Shown here piece after piece: positions 1 through 11,318 of a stretch of 64,000 nucleotides of DNA. Position 1 is the first letter of the stretch; each line of letters opens with the position of its first letter. The position numbers were made by a program, and so were the translations under genes. This DNA comes from Buxus sempervirens. Taxonomy: Eukaryota > Streptophyta > Magnoliopsida > Buxales > Buxaceae. Under the pieces are notes generated by a model. That model worked only from the letters and a program-made list of their open reading frames with translations. It had not been told where the DNA came from and searched no databases. The stretch lies in assembly GCA_947561395.2 (NCBI GenBank), contig OX387194.1, forward strand, positions 13,316,048 to 13,380,047. The letters are read 5' to 3'.

Positions 1-570
1 GGTAATCTCTCTCCCCTCTCCGCCCACCCCCCGCAAAAAAAAAAAAAAAATCTCTTTCTGTCTTCATCAGTCTCTCTGTTTTTGTCTTCATCTTTCTTTC
101 TATTTGACTTTAAGAATAAGAGCTATTCTCTCTATTCTATTTCTAGTTCGTCTTTTAATGGAGTCTCTTGTTTTTTTTTCCCATTCTATAAAATTGGAGT
201 CCAACAAATGCTTCGTGTATTAGAATTTTCACAAAACAGGGTTTCTCTTTGGAACAAATATTGAAATTTTTCCTGTACAAGTTTTGAGCAGTCTTTGGCT
301 TTCTTTCTAGGTTTCTGTGTAGTAAATGGTTTCATCTTGCAATGTGAATTGGTTCCATCTTCTTTTGTTATTTCTGTGTATAACCTCTAGTATTCATGGA
401 TGCAGGTGATCTTGATTGATAAAAGTCGCCAGCCTTGGGAAGATAAATCCAAGAATTCAATATTGCAGTTGACCAAAAGAAAGCTATAAGAATTTTGGTT
501 CCAGTTTTAGAAGGATTCAAAGAAAGGTAGAAGAAATTTTGGTTTTTCAGGAATTATTGTTAGAACAACC
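1..570 (+). other. 5' leader region of the first B3-like gene
   Basis: No coding sequence is evident. The stretch to about 405 is pyrimidine-rich and ends in a good acceptor (ATGCAG, ending at 405), so 406-570 is probably the last 5'-UTR exon before the ATG at 571 and the upstream part is probably a leader intron. The segment near 290-310 resembles sequence upstream of the paralogous gene near 38,995-39,015 (both contain a TTGGCTTTCTTT-like run), which supports a shared promoter/leader origin. The transcription start is not visible and may lie outside the window. Confidence 0.4.
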
Positions 571-2244
571 ATGCCCAAGAAGCGGAGTAAGAAGGCTAAG
601 AAGCATGATGGTGGAAGTGGCAGCTCACATCAAACCCAGAGGCGATTACAAATCGTAAACTTTTAAACCAAGTTTCTTATAATTTAGCTTCCAAAACTGT
701 TTCTGTTAGATTTCATTGATGAGTGAATCATAAGTGAAAGTAAAACTTTGATTCATCAAGAATACAACTACCATTCGTACAATTCAGACTTGATTGATTA
801 AGAATTCATTCATGTTATGTAAAGTCTATTAAAAATGGCATTGGAAGGCTTTATTTATGTCAAATTTCAGTAGCTCACTTAATGGGTGAGGGAGGAAACC
901 CGAGTCAGTATTTGAGTATGAAATGGATTAAAAGAAGTTAAGTTCTATAATTTCAGAAAAAATTCTTACAAACATATTAATAGCTTAAAGTTTTTACTTG
1001 TTGAACAGGTTGAAGACACAGATACAAAGTTACGCGAAGAGGATTTTGAAGCCACTGCAACTCCTCGTGACGAAACTGGACCATCAGCTGTTGAGGAATC
1101 AGATGATGACTCAGAACCATTTGATATATTAGAAATAGAGAGGTATTTGGAAATTGTGAATGAGGACATTAAGAAATTTAAAAAACTTGGTGCCGAATTA
1201 AAAGAAGAACTCGCAAGACTGAACATAAAGTCTTCAAGTGAAAAGCTGTATAACATCCCTCGAGCTAAATATCACAGAGTCCCTGAAGACCCACCGGATC
1301 TCACAGAACTTGAGAAACAGATTAGGCAATTATGTAGAGATTATGATCCACTGGAGAAGGCAGTAGAAAAGGGGGACACAACTGAATCTCTAGACAGATT
1401 GACTCTACCTGAAGAAGATGTGAAGACATTTATCCTTCCAGTCATTAAGAAAGAAGAGAAGGCCAGAAATACATGGAGCGTAATGGTTTATGACATACGA
1501 GGGAGAGAGTGTCGCATGACATTGGAATACCGCCCAAACACTAAAAAGTATAGACTTTCTAGAGGATGGTGGAAATTCTCTAGAACATTTGAGTTGATAC
1601 CTTCTGAAGATACTGTCGAATTGTGGACTTTCAACCATTACAGCACCAATAAGCTTTCCATCTTCATAGCCGTGTCAACGAAGATTGAATCAGACACTGA
1701 ATCAGGAATACCAGATACAACCGGTACCAGTGAAGACCCATCAGGACCCTCAGAACTAGAGTGCCAAATAAGATTACTATGTGAAAAGGAGAAGCCACTG
1801 GAGAAGCAATTGGATAATAAGGAGGTTAGTGGGCTTCAGAACACACTGGATTTACCTAGGGACGATATTATTTCTATAGCTTGGCCTATAGTTCGTCAAT
1901 TGTTGAATGCAAAGGACAGACCTGATAAATCACGAAGATACTTTGATTTTTATGACCCATTCGGGAAGAAGTATCACATGAGATTCAGACAGGAGTCTAA
2001 TTGTATTGGTCTTATTGGGTGGAGAAAATTTTGTGGTGACTACAAATTAATAGCTAATGAAGATTTTGTTCGATTGTGGGCTTTTCACCATTGTAGAACT
2101 CAGAAGCTTTGCTTTCTCCTAGGGGTGGAAACGAAGAAGGCATCCAAAAGCAGCAAGAAGACGGAAAAGATGGAGGACACGATGAATCCGCTGGACAGGA
2201 TGAAGAAACAAATGGAAAAGAAGAAGAAACAAAATCATTTATAG
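571..2244 (+). CDS. B3-like DNA-binding protein with two B3 domains (spliced: 571-654, 1009-2244)
   Basis: Predicted 439-aa nuclear protein. Exon 1 (28 codons) starts MPKKRSKKAKKHDGG, a basic run fit for nuclear localisation, and ends at a GT donor at 655; exon 2 begins after TTGAACAG at 1008. Both junctions are phase 0 and the frame is open to TAG at 2242-2244. An acidic stretch and a helix rich in E, K and L (about residues 60-100) precede two homologous domains at about 142-248 and 290-403. Each has the layout of the plant-specific DUF313/REM-like B3 group: a PLEK..LxxxD/E lead-in, LPxxD(V/I), a GWxKF core, and (V/L)xLWxF followed by a short hydrophobic strand. B3 proteins bind DNA as transcription regulators; target and role here are unknown. 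A copia-type element sits 160 bp after the stop and may have replaced the native 3' end. The paralog at 39.3-40.1 kb has one such domain and the same intron position. The B3 assignment is by eye and is the main uncertainty. Confidence 0.7.
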
Positions 2245-2404
2245 AACCAAAAATTGTGTTTTGCTCCACTCTCCGTTTCCATTTTTTTTTCCCATTTTTG
2301 CCTTTTAGGTCTCTAGTTTTAGGTTAGATTTGTTCCCTTTAAACACAGAAGATTTACACATTGTACAGAAACACAGAGAACATTGTTTGAAGCATAATGA
2401 GATG

Positions 2405-3560
2405 TGTAAGGTTTAATATTTTAGTTTGGCTTAATTCAGTGTAAAAAAGATAGTGTTTAAGTGTGTTTAGAATGTTTAGGTTGAGTCCAAGAAGACATGG
2501 TTCAAACGGCGTCAAAATCGGAGTCAAATTGAAGAAGTTATGCCCAACGTTTGATCAACGTTCTCTGTCCGTTCGAACGTTCAATTTCTGGAGAGCAACG
2601 TTTGCTGAACGTTTGCTAAGCATTCGAACGTTCATGTTCTGCAGACAAACCCGAGAGCAACGTTTGCTGAACGTTTGCTGAGCGTTCGAACGTTCATGTT
2701 CTGCAGACAAACCCGAGACTAGCGTTCGACCAACGTTCTCTGTCCGTTCGAACGTTCAAGTTTTAAAGGCCAACGTTTGCTGAACGTTTGCTGAGCGTTC
2801 GAACGTTCAAACAGCAAAATTTCCGAAAAGTTACGAAAAATTACATAACTTACTCGTTTCAATTCGGATTGACTTGAAACTTTTTGGGGAACCTTTAAAT
2901 AGGATTAAGGACCTTCTAAACCGAAGAGAGCTACGTTTTAGAAGCCCTAAATATCCTTTTCTCTTCTGAAAACCCTTCTTCTAGGTTTTCATCTTTTGAG
3001 CCATAAAACCTTTCTTTTCTTCTTCCTTCCTCTACCTTGGAGTTCCGGGTTTGGGAGATTGATCGTGGGAGTTCCTACGGATACCAGACGAGTTCGTTTG
3101 CGTGATCGTGTGAGAAGATCTTCAGAGTTCTGAAGTGTTGCTGTGGAGCAAATCTGAGGAGTTCCTCAGATACTTTCAAGTCTGTGAGTTGCAGAGTCTA
3201 GCATAGGGATGTTGAGTCGTCTGAACTACAGGTTGTAAGTCTTCTTTTCATATTGGATCTTTTAGGTGGCTCCTGCATAGCCCGGAGGGTTTTTCTCTAG
3301 TGAGAGTTCTCATAGAGTTTTCCCTTCGTCACCAAATTGCTTGTTTTGTCTTACTTTACATGCTTTAATTATTTGCTTGCAATTTGGGTGGCTTGTTAAT
3401 TGCTTTTGATTAGTTATTTGATTTTCTGGAATTATCTTGAGGATTTGTTCATGCCTATTAATTAAGGACTTGTCTTTAATTGATAGAAAAATTTTATTCC
3501 GCTGTGCTACACCTATTCACCCCCCTCTAGGTGTTGTTAGAGTCAAAACCCTGTTTTTCA
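2405..3560 (+). repeat. 5' LTR of the Gag-only element
   Basis: 1156 bp, TG...CA ends. A block at about 2555-2815 repeats the palindrome CGTTCGAACG (five near-identical copies, one mutated to CATTCGAACG) together with AACGTTTGCTGAACG units. A TATA-like TTTAAATA lies about 80 bp downstream (near 2893), so the block looks like a U3 enhancer array. Differences from the 3' LTR occur at the mutated palindrome, one T/C, one T/A, one A/G and one C/G. Confidence 0.95.
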
Positions 3561-3562
3561 AT

Positions 3563-3574
3563 TGGTATCAGAGA
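3563..3574 (+). other. Primer-binding site (initiator-Met tRNA)
   Basis: TGGTATCAGAGA lies two bases after the 5' LTR and matches the 3' end complement of initiator-Met tRNA except near its end, the standard priming site for minus-strand DNA synthesis in plant copia elements. Confidence 0.85.
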
Positions 3575-3605
3575 CAGGTTACCAGATCCTTGACTCTATT
3601 TAGTC

Positions 3606-5411
3606 ATGGACAAGTCTTCCTCTGCCCCACCCTTCTTTGATGGTGGTAATTATGCATATTGGAAAGTTCGTATGAGAGCCTATCTTAAGGCTATTGATGA
3701 AAGGGTATGGGGAATAGTTGAGAAAGGATGGTCTCCACCCACTATTACCATAGATGGTGAGATTAAACCCAAAGACCCAAGCCAATACACTAGGGAAGAG
3801 TTAATTGAAGTCAACCACAATAGTAAAGCTGTCAATGCACTCTTTAGTGCAATTTCTATTGATGAGTTCAAACGAGTGTCCGCTTGTGAGACTGGTAGAG
3901 AAATTTGGGAAATTCTGGAAACCACTCATGAGGGAACTGTCCTTGTGAAAAATTCTAAGTTACAGATGCTTATCACTAGGTTTGAAGAATTGAAGATGGG
4001 AGAGGATGAACCCTTTGATGAGTTCTATGCCAAACTCAGTGATATAGTGAATTCTAGTTTTAACCTTGGTGATAAAATTCCTCCAAACAGAGTTGTGAGA
4101 AAAATCCTTAGGTCTCTTCCTGAGAGGTTTATACCCAAGGTAACAGCCATAGAGGAAAGCAAAGACATTGACAAAATTAGGGTTGAAGACCTAATAGGAT
4201 CAATTCAAACCTATGAGCTTACCTTACCTCAAACCAAAAAGAGCAAATCCATTGCTCTTAGAGCCATGAAAGGAAAGACTTTTAATGAGTCTGATGATGA
4301 GGTGGATGATGAGGAGATTGCCCAATTTGTGAAGAGTTTTAGAAAGATGTTTAAGATTAGGAAAAACAAAAAAGGCAATGAATGGTCTAGGGGGACTTCT
4401 AGCAAGGAGAGGAAATTTTGGAAAGAACCTAGGGAAACCAAAGACATTCATGAAAACACAACTCAGCAGGTAAAGTGTCATGGTTGCCAAGGGTTTGGTC
4501 ACATAAGAGCTGAATGTCCTACTTACAAGAAATTGAAAGGTAAGGGAAGTGGGAAAGCAATGAATGCTACCCTGTCTGATAGTGAGAATGAATCTGAACA
4601 TGAGAAGGACTTTGTATCTGAAGAGGGTTCAAACTACATGGCCTTCATTTCTATTGTGGGAAGTGATGAGGGAAATACTCTTCAAGACTCAACACAACTT
4701 GAGAATAATATTGGTTCTCAAAGTGAGTCTGAAGATGAGGAAAGCCTTGAAGAGGCTTATGAAAAGCTTTTTAATGAAAGCCTGAAAATAAAGAAACAAA
4801 ACAAGGTCTTTCTCAAAAAGCTCAATGAAGTAGAACTTTTAAAGGAAGGACTTCAAGTTAAATTGGATGAGTCTACTTCACATGTTGGTGAGTTGAAGTT
4901 GAAGATTGAAATCCTTGAGTCTCAAAACATGTCTCTGAAATCTAAGTTAGAAGATTCAAAATTTCTGTTGCAAAACTTCTCTTCTGGTTCTCAAAAGCTT
5001 GATCACATGCTTGGTATGAATCAAACAGTGACTGATATGAGAGGTTTAGGATTTCAGGATGCTCCTTCATCTTCAAAGACCAAAAAGGCAAAAAGGCCTA
5101 ACCAAAAGTTCAAAAAGTCTAAACCTAAGGCATCTTTTAATAGGGAATCTCAATCTCAGAAATTCATCCCCACTTGCCACCATTGTGGTGTTCTAGGTCA
5201 CATAAGACCTAATTGCTGGAAATTAGGAGAAAAGCTTATTAAATCTTGGAATTCTCCTTCTAGAAAATCCAATGTGGATTTGTCTAAACAAGTCAAGGTT
5301 TTAGCTGAACAAACTAGGCTTCTTTCTGAACAACTAGTTTCCTTGACCAAGAAATCCTCTTCTAACCAACAAGTTTGGGTGAAGAAGAGTGATTTGACTA
5401 CTCTTACTTGA
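3606..5411 (+). CDS. Retrotransposon Gag polyprotein (copia type, two zinc knuckles)
   Basis: 601 aa, starting MDKSSSAPPFFDGGNYAYWK, the usual N-terminus of plant copia Gag (DUF4219/UBN2-like fold at about residues 10-210, with the YWKxxMxAYLKA motif). Two CX2CX4HX4C zinc knuckles follow: CHGCQGFGHIRAEC near residue 293 and CHHCGVLGHIRPNC near residue 525. Between them is an acidic Ser/Glu-rich stretch and a long coiled-coil region (about 375-470). Gag packages element RNA into cytoplasmic particles. The ORF is uninterrupted and ends at TGA 5409-5411. No protease follows, so this is a free-standing Gag rather than a Gag-Pol. The start lies 45 bp inside the LTR and agrees with the family start. 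Confidence 0.93.
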   Translation: MDKSSSAPPFFDGGNYAYWKVRMRAYLKAIDERVWGIVEKGWSPPTITIDGEIKPKDPSQYTREELIEVNHNSKAVNALFSAISIDEFKRVSACETGREIWEILETTHEGTVLVKNSKLQMLITRFEELKMGEDEPFDEFYAKLSDIVNSSFNLGDKIPPNRVVRKILRSLPERFIPKVTAIEESKDIDKIRVEDLIGSIQTYELTLPQTKKSKSIALRAMKGKTFNESDDEVDDEEIAQFVKSFRKMFKIRKNKKGNEWSRGTSSKERKFWKEPRETKDIHENTTQQVKCHGCQGFGHIRAECPTYKKLKGKGSGKAMNATLSDSENESEHEKDFVSEEGSNYMAFISIVGSDEGNTLQDSTQLENNIGSQSESEDEESLEEAYEKLFNESLKIKKQNKVFLKKLNEVELLKEGLQVKLDESTSHVGELKLKIEILESQNMSLKSKLEDSKFLLQNFSSGSQKLDHMLGMNQTVTDMRGLGFQDAPSSSKTKKAKRPNQKFKKSKPKASFNRESQSQKFIPTCHHCGVLGHIRPNCWKLGEKLIKSWNSPSRKSNVDLSKQVKVLAEQTRLLSEQLVSLTKKSSSNQQVWVKKSDLTTLT

Positions 5412-6906
5412 GTAGGTTTTGTGTTGCATGCATTGGCCCTGTTTATATTGCTTATCTTATCCTTTACATGCATGTTTTCTTTTGTTTTTATTTTTCTGGT
5501 TTTTTTGATTTAAAATTGTTCAGAAAAAATACAAAAAGATTTTCCATTCTTTTTATTTTGGTGATTTGTGTCATGAGCATGTGTTTGTAAAAACAATACA
5601 TTTTTATATTGAGAGAATTAATTGCTTAAAAGAATTGTTTTGCAAAATCTATTTCAATGATCTCATATAAATGCACAAAGGTTGATTGATCTCTTAGTGT
5701 GTTTTGCACTTCACTTACACACCCCAAATACATTTAAGCAAGCTTAATTTTTCTTTTTCGGTGAGTGTGTGGATAGGCAATCCTTGATTTACTCTTGTCT
5801 ATCTTAAGTTAAAAAGATCCTAGCATATGACCTTGTGTTAAAAAGAAATTTCTCCCTTTTGTTTAAAAGAAAAAAAGTTGTATGAAAAGAACTCTGGGAT
5901 GAAATGTAAACCCCACAAATATTGAGTTCAAAAAGAAAAGAGAATCACAAGGAGTATAACCATGGAATAAGCTGTAAACTCAGATATTTTAAGGAACACT
6001 ACTCTTTGTGCAAAAAGAATTGTAAGAAACAGGGGGAGAAAATTTCAATAAAATAATGCTTAGGTCTTTAAAATATTCATGAAAGGAGTTCTTTTTAACT
6101 CATAGAGAGACTTGAGTAATATTGTGATTTCTTGATAAATGGCCAAATCCTCCTTACCAAGTTCCTATTTAGGCAAACTTGTTGTATTTGGTTTTGCACT
6201 TACACGCAAGCACACTTGGTGATTTAATTACATTATTGTGTAGTTATTTCGGATTATTGTTTTTAGTTTTGTAAAAACTTGAATTTTTGGTGACAAAGTT
6301 CTCAAAAATATAAAAATTTTGAGTTTTTATGAAATTGTGCTTGGGGCATGATTCATCATGTTTTTAGAGTGTTTTCCATAATACTTGTGGTTGAGTTGGT
6401 TTCATTGGAAGCTTGATGTTTTTAAGTGAAATCTGGAATTTTTTTAAGTATGTCTTCCTTAAAGTCTTCCACTTTGTTATCTATTCTAGCCATTTGAGTT
6501 AATGCTTGTGCTTCTTCTAAACTTGTCAAGTTTTGAGGGGGAGTTTGTGTTTCTGGCCTCTCTATTTCCTTTGGGGAGTAGGTATTTCTGGCTTCTCTGT
6601 TTCCTTTTGTCTATTTCTGTGACAAAAAGGGGGATAGGTATTTCTAAGGGGGAGCTTTGATGATTGATGATTGAATTGAATGTGAATTGCGTATTGTTAT
6701 TTTTTTTATTCCTCATGCGTTTCACAAGGTATTTGTTTTCTTTGAGTTGTTACAGGTTACAGGTTTCAAATTCAAGCTTGGTCTATCTAGGTTAGTGTAG
6801 ATAGGTTGTGTTTGAGTTTGTTTAATCCAAGACATTGCTTGGTGGTTCACAATGTCATGGATTCTCTGTTTTTTATATTGTGTATAGGTTTTGTCACTGA
6901 ATAGCC
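5412..6906 (+). other. Non-coding internal region of the Gag-only element
   Basis: No ORF of note. Several polypurine-tract-like strings occur (for example near 6031, 6535, 6628 and 6645) as well as the one at the 3' LTR, a pattern seen in copia elements with extended 3' internal regions. This is where pol would lie in a full element, but no degenerate RT or integrase motif is visible, so pol looks absent rather than recently decayed. Confidence 0.7.
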
Positions 6907-6916
6907 AAAGGGGGAG
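6907..6916 (+). other. Polypurine tract
   Basis: AAAGGGGGAG lies two bases before the 3' LTR (which starts at 6919), the expected plus-strand primer position. Confidence 0.85.
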
Positions 6917-6918
6917 TT

Positions 6919-8074
6919 TGTAAGGTTTAATATTTTAGTTTGGCTTAATTCAGTGTAAAAAAGATAGTGTTTAAGTGTGTTTAGAATGTTTAGGTTGAGT
7001 CCAAGAAGACATGGTTCAAACGGCGTCAAAATCGGAGTCAAATTGAAGAAGTTATGCCCAACGTTTGATCAACGTTCTCTGTCCGTTCGAACGTTCAATT
7101 TCTGGAGAGCAACGTTTGCTGAACGTTTGCTAAGCGTTCGAACGTTCATGTTCTGCAGACAAACCCGAGAGCAACGTTTGCTGAACGTTTGCTGAGCGTT
7201 CGAACGTTCATGTTCTGCAGACAAACCCGAGACTAGCGTTCGACCAACGCTCTCTGTCCGTTCGAACGTTCAAGTTTTAAAGGCCAACGTTTGCTGAACG
7301 TTTGCTGAGCGTTCGAACGTTCAAACAGCAAAATTTCCGAAAAGTTACGAAAAATTACATAACTTACTCGTTTCAATTCGGATTGACTTGAAACTTTTTG
7401 GGGAACCTTAAAATAGGATTAGGGACCTTCTAAACCGAAGAGAGCTACGTTTTAGAAGCCCTAAATATCCTTTTCTCTTCTGAAAACCCTTCTTCTAGGT
7501 TTTCATCTTTTGAGCCATAAAACCTTTCTTTTCTTCTTCCTTCCTCTACCTTGGAGTTCCGGGTTTGGGAGATTGATCGTGGGAGTTCCTACGGATACCA
7601 GACGAGTTCGTTTGGGTGATCGTGTGAGAAGATCTTCAGAGTTCTGAAGTGTTGCTGTGGAGCAAATCTGAGGAGTTCCTCAGATACTTTCAAGTCTGTG
7701 AGTTGCAGAGTCTAGCATAGGGATGTTGAGTCGTCTGAACTACAGGTTGTAAGTCTTCTTTTCATATTGGATCTTTTAGGTGGCTCCTGCATAGCCCGGA
7801 GGGTTTTTCTCTAGTGAGAGTTCTCATAGAGTTTTCCCTTCGTCACCAAATTGCTTGTTTTGTCTTACTTTACATGCTTTAATTATTTGCTTGCAATTTG
7901 GGTGGCTTGTTAATTGCTTTTGATTAGTTATTTGATTTTCTGGAATTATCTTGAGGATTTGTTCATGCCTATTAATTAAGGACTTGTCTTTAATTGATAG
8001 AAAAATTTTATTCCGCTGTGCTACACCTATTCACCCCCCTCTAGGTGTTGTTAGAGTCAAAACCCTGTTTTTCA
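6919..8074 (+). repeat. 3' LTR of the Gag-only element
   Basis: Same length and termini as the 5' LTR, followed at once by the AGATG target duplication. It carries the unmutated form of the second CGTTCGAACG palindrome. Confidence 0.95.
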
Positions 8075-8079
8075 AGATG

Positions 8080-8789
8080 GTTGATACACTAACAGCAGAT
8101 GAAAAATTTACAGATAGCTAATTGAAGAATTAAAACTGATTGATCGAACTATATAAACAGAAAAATGAAATCAGTGTTTAACAAAAAGAAAAAATTAAGA
8201 TAAGAATCAGATTTGTGATTTCCTTACCTGGCAGGTTCAAAACAGATTGCTAGGAAAAAAGAAAGATCTCGGAAGAAGTTATCTTCGAATAGATACAGAT
8301 TTCTAGGAAAGAAAAAGACGAATTTAATGAAATAAATGTTAAAATCAATAAAATTCGAATTGAGAAGATTTGTGATTCCATACCCGGGCAGGTTACCGCG
8401 AATATTTCAAATGCCTGTGGGGAGAGAGCGATGGTTTTGGCGCTTGAGCTGAGGAGTCAGGGCTTCAAAACCCGTCCGCTGTGGGCCCAGAGGCATTACC
8501 ACGTCAGACAGATGACTGCAATGGTTACTACTGCTGCCTACATTTGTTGCTGCTGATGTCGTGAGATTTTGCCACGTCGAAAATCTCACGATTGATATTT
8601 TTTTCAAGTGAGCGCAAACGAAAAATTTTCACGGCAGCAGCAGCACACAATGCAGCAGAAACTGCAGGTGATTTCATCCGTTTTATTTCCCGTCAGGCCG
8701 GAGTTGTACGTTATACATTGCTTGTGGAGGTGTGGAGCCCGGTCCAAATGAAAACCCAAACGGCATACCTTGATGCAGGGCCCTGTGTT
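8080..8789. other. 3' flank of the first B3-like gene, paralogous to the flank of the second
   Basis: After the element's target duplication, the sequence ACAGCAGATGAA near 8092 and the block around 8340-8480 (TTTGGCGCTTGAG-type segment, CTGTGGG) resemble sequence after the second B3-like gene near 40,428 and 40,660-40,800. This shows the retrotransposon landed in the duplicated gene's 3' region. On the minus strand both copies have a GT donor-like site after a short open segment, so an antisense transcript is possible but unproven. Confidence 0.45.
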
Positions 8790-9588
8790 TAGAGATGTGA
8801 GTATGACGGTTTGGGTCGGGTTATGTTAGGGTCGTCCTCAATTTAGTCTAACATTCACTAGCCCAAAGTCATCATTAGCCTGTGACATCCCAAACTCATT
8901 AAACTCAAACCCAACCCAAACATGATTATTTGAGTTTGGGTTGGTCCAAACATAATATAAAATTTTGAATATTTCTTTTATTTTTTTTATATGAATGCAA
9001 ATGTTGGAATATCGTGAATTGAAATCATATATTAACATATAACGGCCTCTTAATTGGTCTCTTGAATTTGGAAGGAAAAAAACTTAATTAATTTACTTCT
9101 TAAAAAATTGTTTTTAATATAATAAGCCAATCACATGCTCATTGTAGTGGTTGCACAATCTTTGTTATCAAGGACATGCACCCAAATATCATAGTGGTTG
9201 TAGCATATATGTATTTATGTGTATAAAACTATTTATTTGAGAATAAATTCATAAAATCTGTTGTTACATGTTACTAGTTTTATATTTTATAGTTGATTAC
9301 ATAACTATAAAGACAATTTAAAAGAAAAAAGAAAAAACAATAGTAGCATATATCCATAATAAATACTCACTTAAATATATGTATGAAAATATGCACATCT
9401 CAACTCAACTTCAGGCCTTTCGGGCTTTTTGGGTTGTATGATATGAATCCTAACCCAACCCAAACTCAACTTCAAGCTAGAAATAAAACCCAGCCCAAAC
9501 TCAAACCCAAACTTAATGCTTAGTTCGGACTCTTATTCAGGTTGGGTTGGGTGGGCTTCGGACAGTTCAGGTTAGATTTACAGCTCTA
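8790..9588. mobile_element. hAT-like non-autonomous element, copy 1
   Basis: 799 bp. Ends are imperfect inverted repeats: TAGAGATGTGAGTA on the left, and the reverse complement of TTTACAGCTCTA on the right. Subterminal regions are full of GGGTTGGGTT/AACCCAACCC strings. Flanking 8-mers CCTGTGTT (8782-8789) and GCTATGTT (9589-9596) match at 6 of 8, a worn hAT target duplication. There is no transposase. A second copy lies at 33,752-34,622. Confidence 0.75.
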
Positions 9589-9760
9589 GCTATGTTGTCA
9601 TTCTTTCTTGCTTTTACTTTTTTTGTTCATTTAAACAAAATCAAGTTTTTGAAACAATAAGCAAGTTAATGATTGCCTTTGCTTCTTATGATAAAGCAAT
9701 TTAATTGCTTTCTTGAGAAGCGAAATTTTTTTTGCTACTCTTTTTATTTTATATTATTTT
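9503..9760 (+). repeat. 258-bp direct repeat, left copy
   Basis: This segment spans the right end of the hAT-like element plus 170 bp of flank and abuts the left end of a MULE. It recurs at 15,203-15,460 on the other side of that MULE with about four mismatches. Far too long to be a MULE target duplication (9 bp). Confidence 0.9.
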
Positions 9761-11020
9761 GGGAAATTTACAGTAACACCCCTTGAGGTTTGGCTAAAGG
9801 ACACGGACACCCCCTATGATTTAAAATTGATCACTTATAGCCCTCAACGTTTTGTAAACCGGCTTTCACTACCCCTACCGTCAATTGATGTGAAACGGTG
9901 TTAACTTTCTAAATTTTAAAGGCAAAAATGCCCTTCCCTCTTAAACATTCATGTTCCTCGTCTTCTCCAACAGAAAACCCTTCGTCCCCCACCTATCTGA
10001 AGCAAGCAAAGAGAGTTGTGACATTCTTTCCAAATTTTTTGTTTTTTTCAGTGCCCCTGAAACAAATAATCGAGCACTTGCTTAAAGGATTAAAGATATG
10101 TTGGGGAGAAATTATTGATAGGTTTTTATTTTGTAGATATCCGTTTGCTCAAACTTGTGATCGTCCCTTTTGCAAAGAATTTCCGGTGCCTCTGCACGGG
10201 TGAGAAGGGGATCGGAAGTTCATAATGTATGGTTATGTTTCTATTGCAACTTTCTAGATTCTATTTTGTTATTCTGAAGGAGAGGAGGTTGGAGTGCTAG
10301 TTAGGGCATTCGAGCGTGTGGAGAAATCCTATTTACAGCATCTGAAGTGATAATGCCAGAAACACATCGATTATGCTTATGACCAGATTTAAGGAAGAAA
10401 GGACTTTTATTATTGCATCTACAAGGAGGACTTCGATGAAGGATTCCATTTGAGTTGGAAGCTCTAACTTGAGGTCACTTCTGCGATACAAGATTAAAAG
10501 TCAAGGGATGAACTGTTTCTTTTATAAATATACTTCCGAAGGACGGGCTATTTTGAGAAACTTGTCAAATAATTGATAGATCTCTCAACCTCTAGAGAAA
10601 GACTTCAAATGCAAGCAAAGTAAGCCGATCTGTGTATAATGTTTGTGCATAATTTTCTACAAGAAGTGACGAGGACCTGATTCAAACTCCAAGGAGATGG
10701 TGCAACTTAACAACTCTTATTTTAAAAAATTTATATATTTCTATTGTTATTTGGATACATAGAACATGCATTGAAGTGCCCCACTCACGACGACAGTGGT
10801 GACAGATGGACTGATGTTTCCAGGTAAGGGAAAAGAGTTGCCAGTAGCCTGCCAAGTGCTCGAGCAAATGCCACAAAGAGTTAGTTCCTAGACAAAGAGC
10901 ATAGATGAGTACTTCAATCCCTTTTATTTTATGCGCACCTGCTTTCTCTCACTAATCGAGCACTTGCGTAGTTGGAAGATTCGATCATGGTATGCATGAA
11001 CCAATGCATGAAGGCTTTTA

Positions 11021-11313
<293 letters not shown>

Positions 11314-11318
11314 AGATT

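Larger units (their letters stand above)
2405..8074 (+). mobile_element. Young copia-type LTR element encoding Gag only (TR-GAG-like)
   Basis: Two 1156-bp direct repeats (2405-3560 and 6919-8074) begin TGTAAGG and end TTTTTCA. They are flanked by the 5-bp target duplication AGATG (2400-2404 and 8075-8079). A primer-binding site for initiator-Met tRNA follows the left repeat and a polypurine tract precedes the right one. The only long ORF is Gag (3606-5411); about 1.5 kb after it holds no protease, integrase, RT or RNase H. Plant elements of this kind are called TR-GAGs and need Pol from a relative. Reading the two repeats side by side gave five substitutions and no indels (about 99.6% identity), so insertion is recent. 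Gag is of the type found in SIRE/Maximus-like copia elements (inference). Confidence 0.95.

Noticed and set aside
3600..5473. Other ORFs of 70-125 codons on both strands across the Gag gene
   Set aside because: Shadows of the 601-codon Gag frame.
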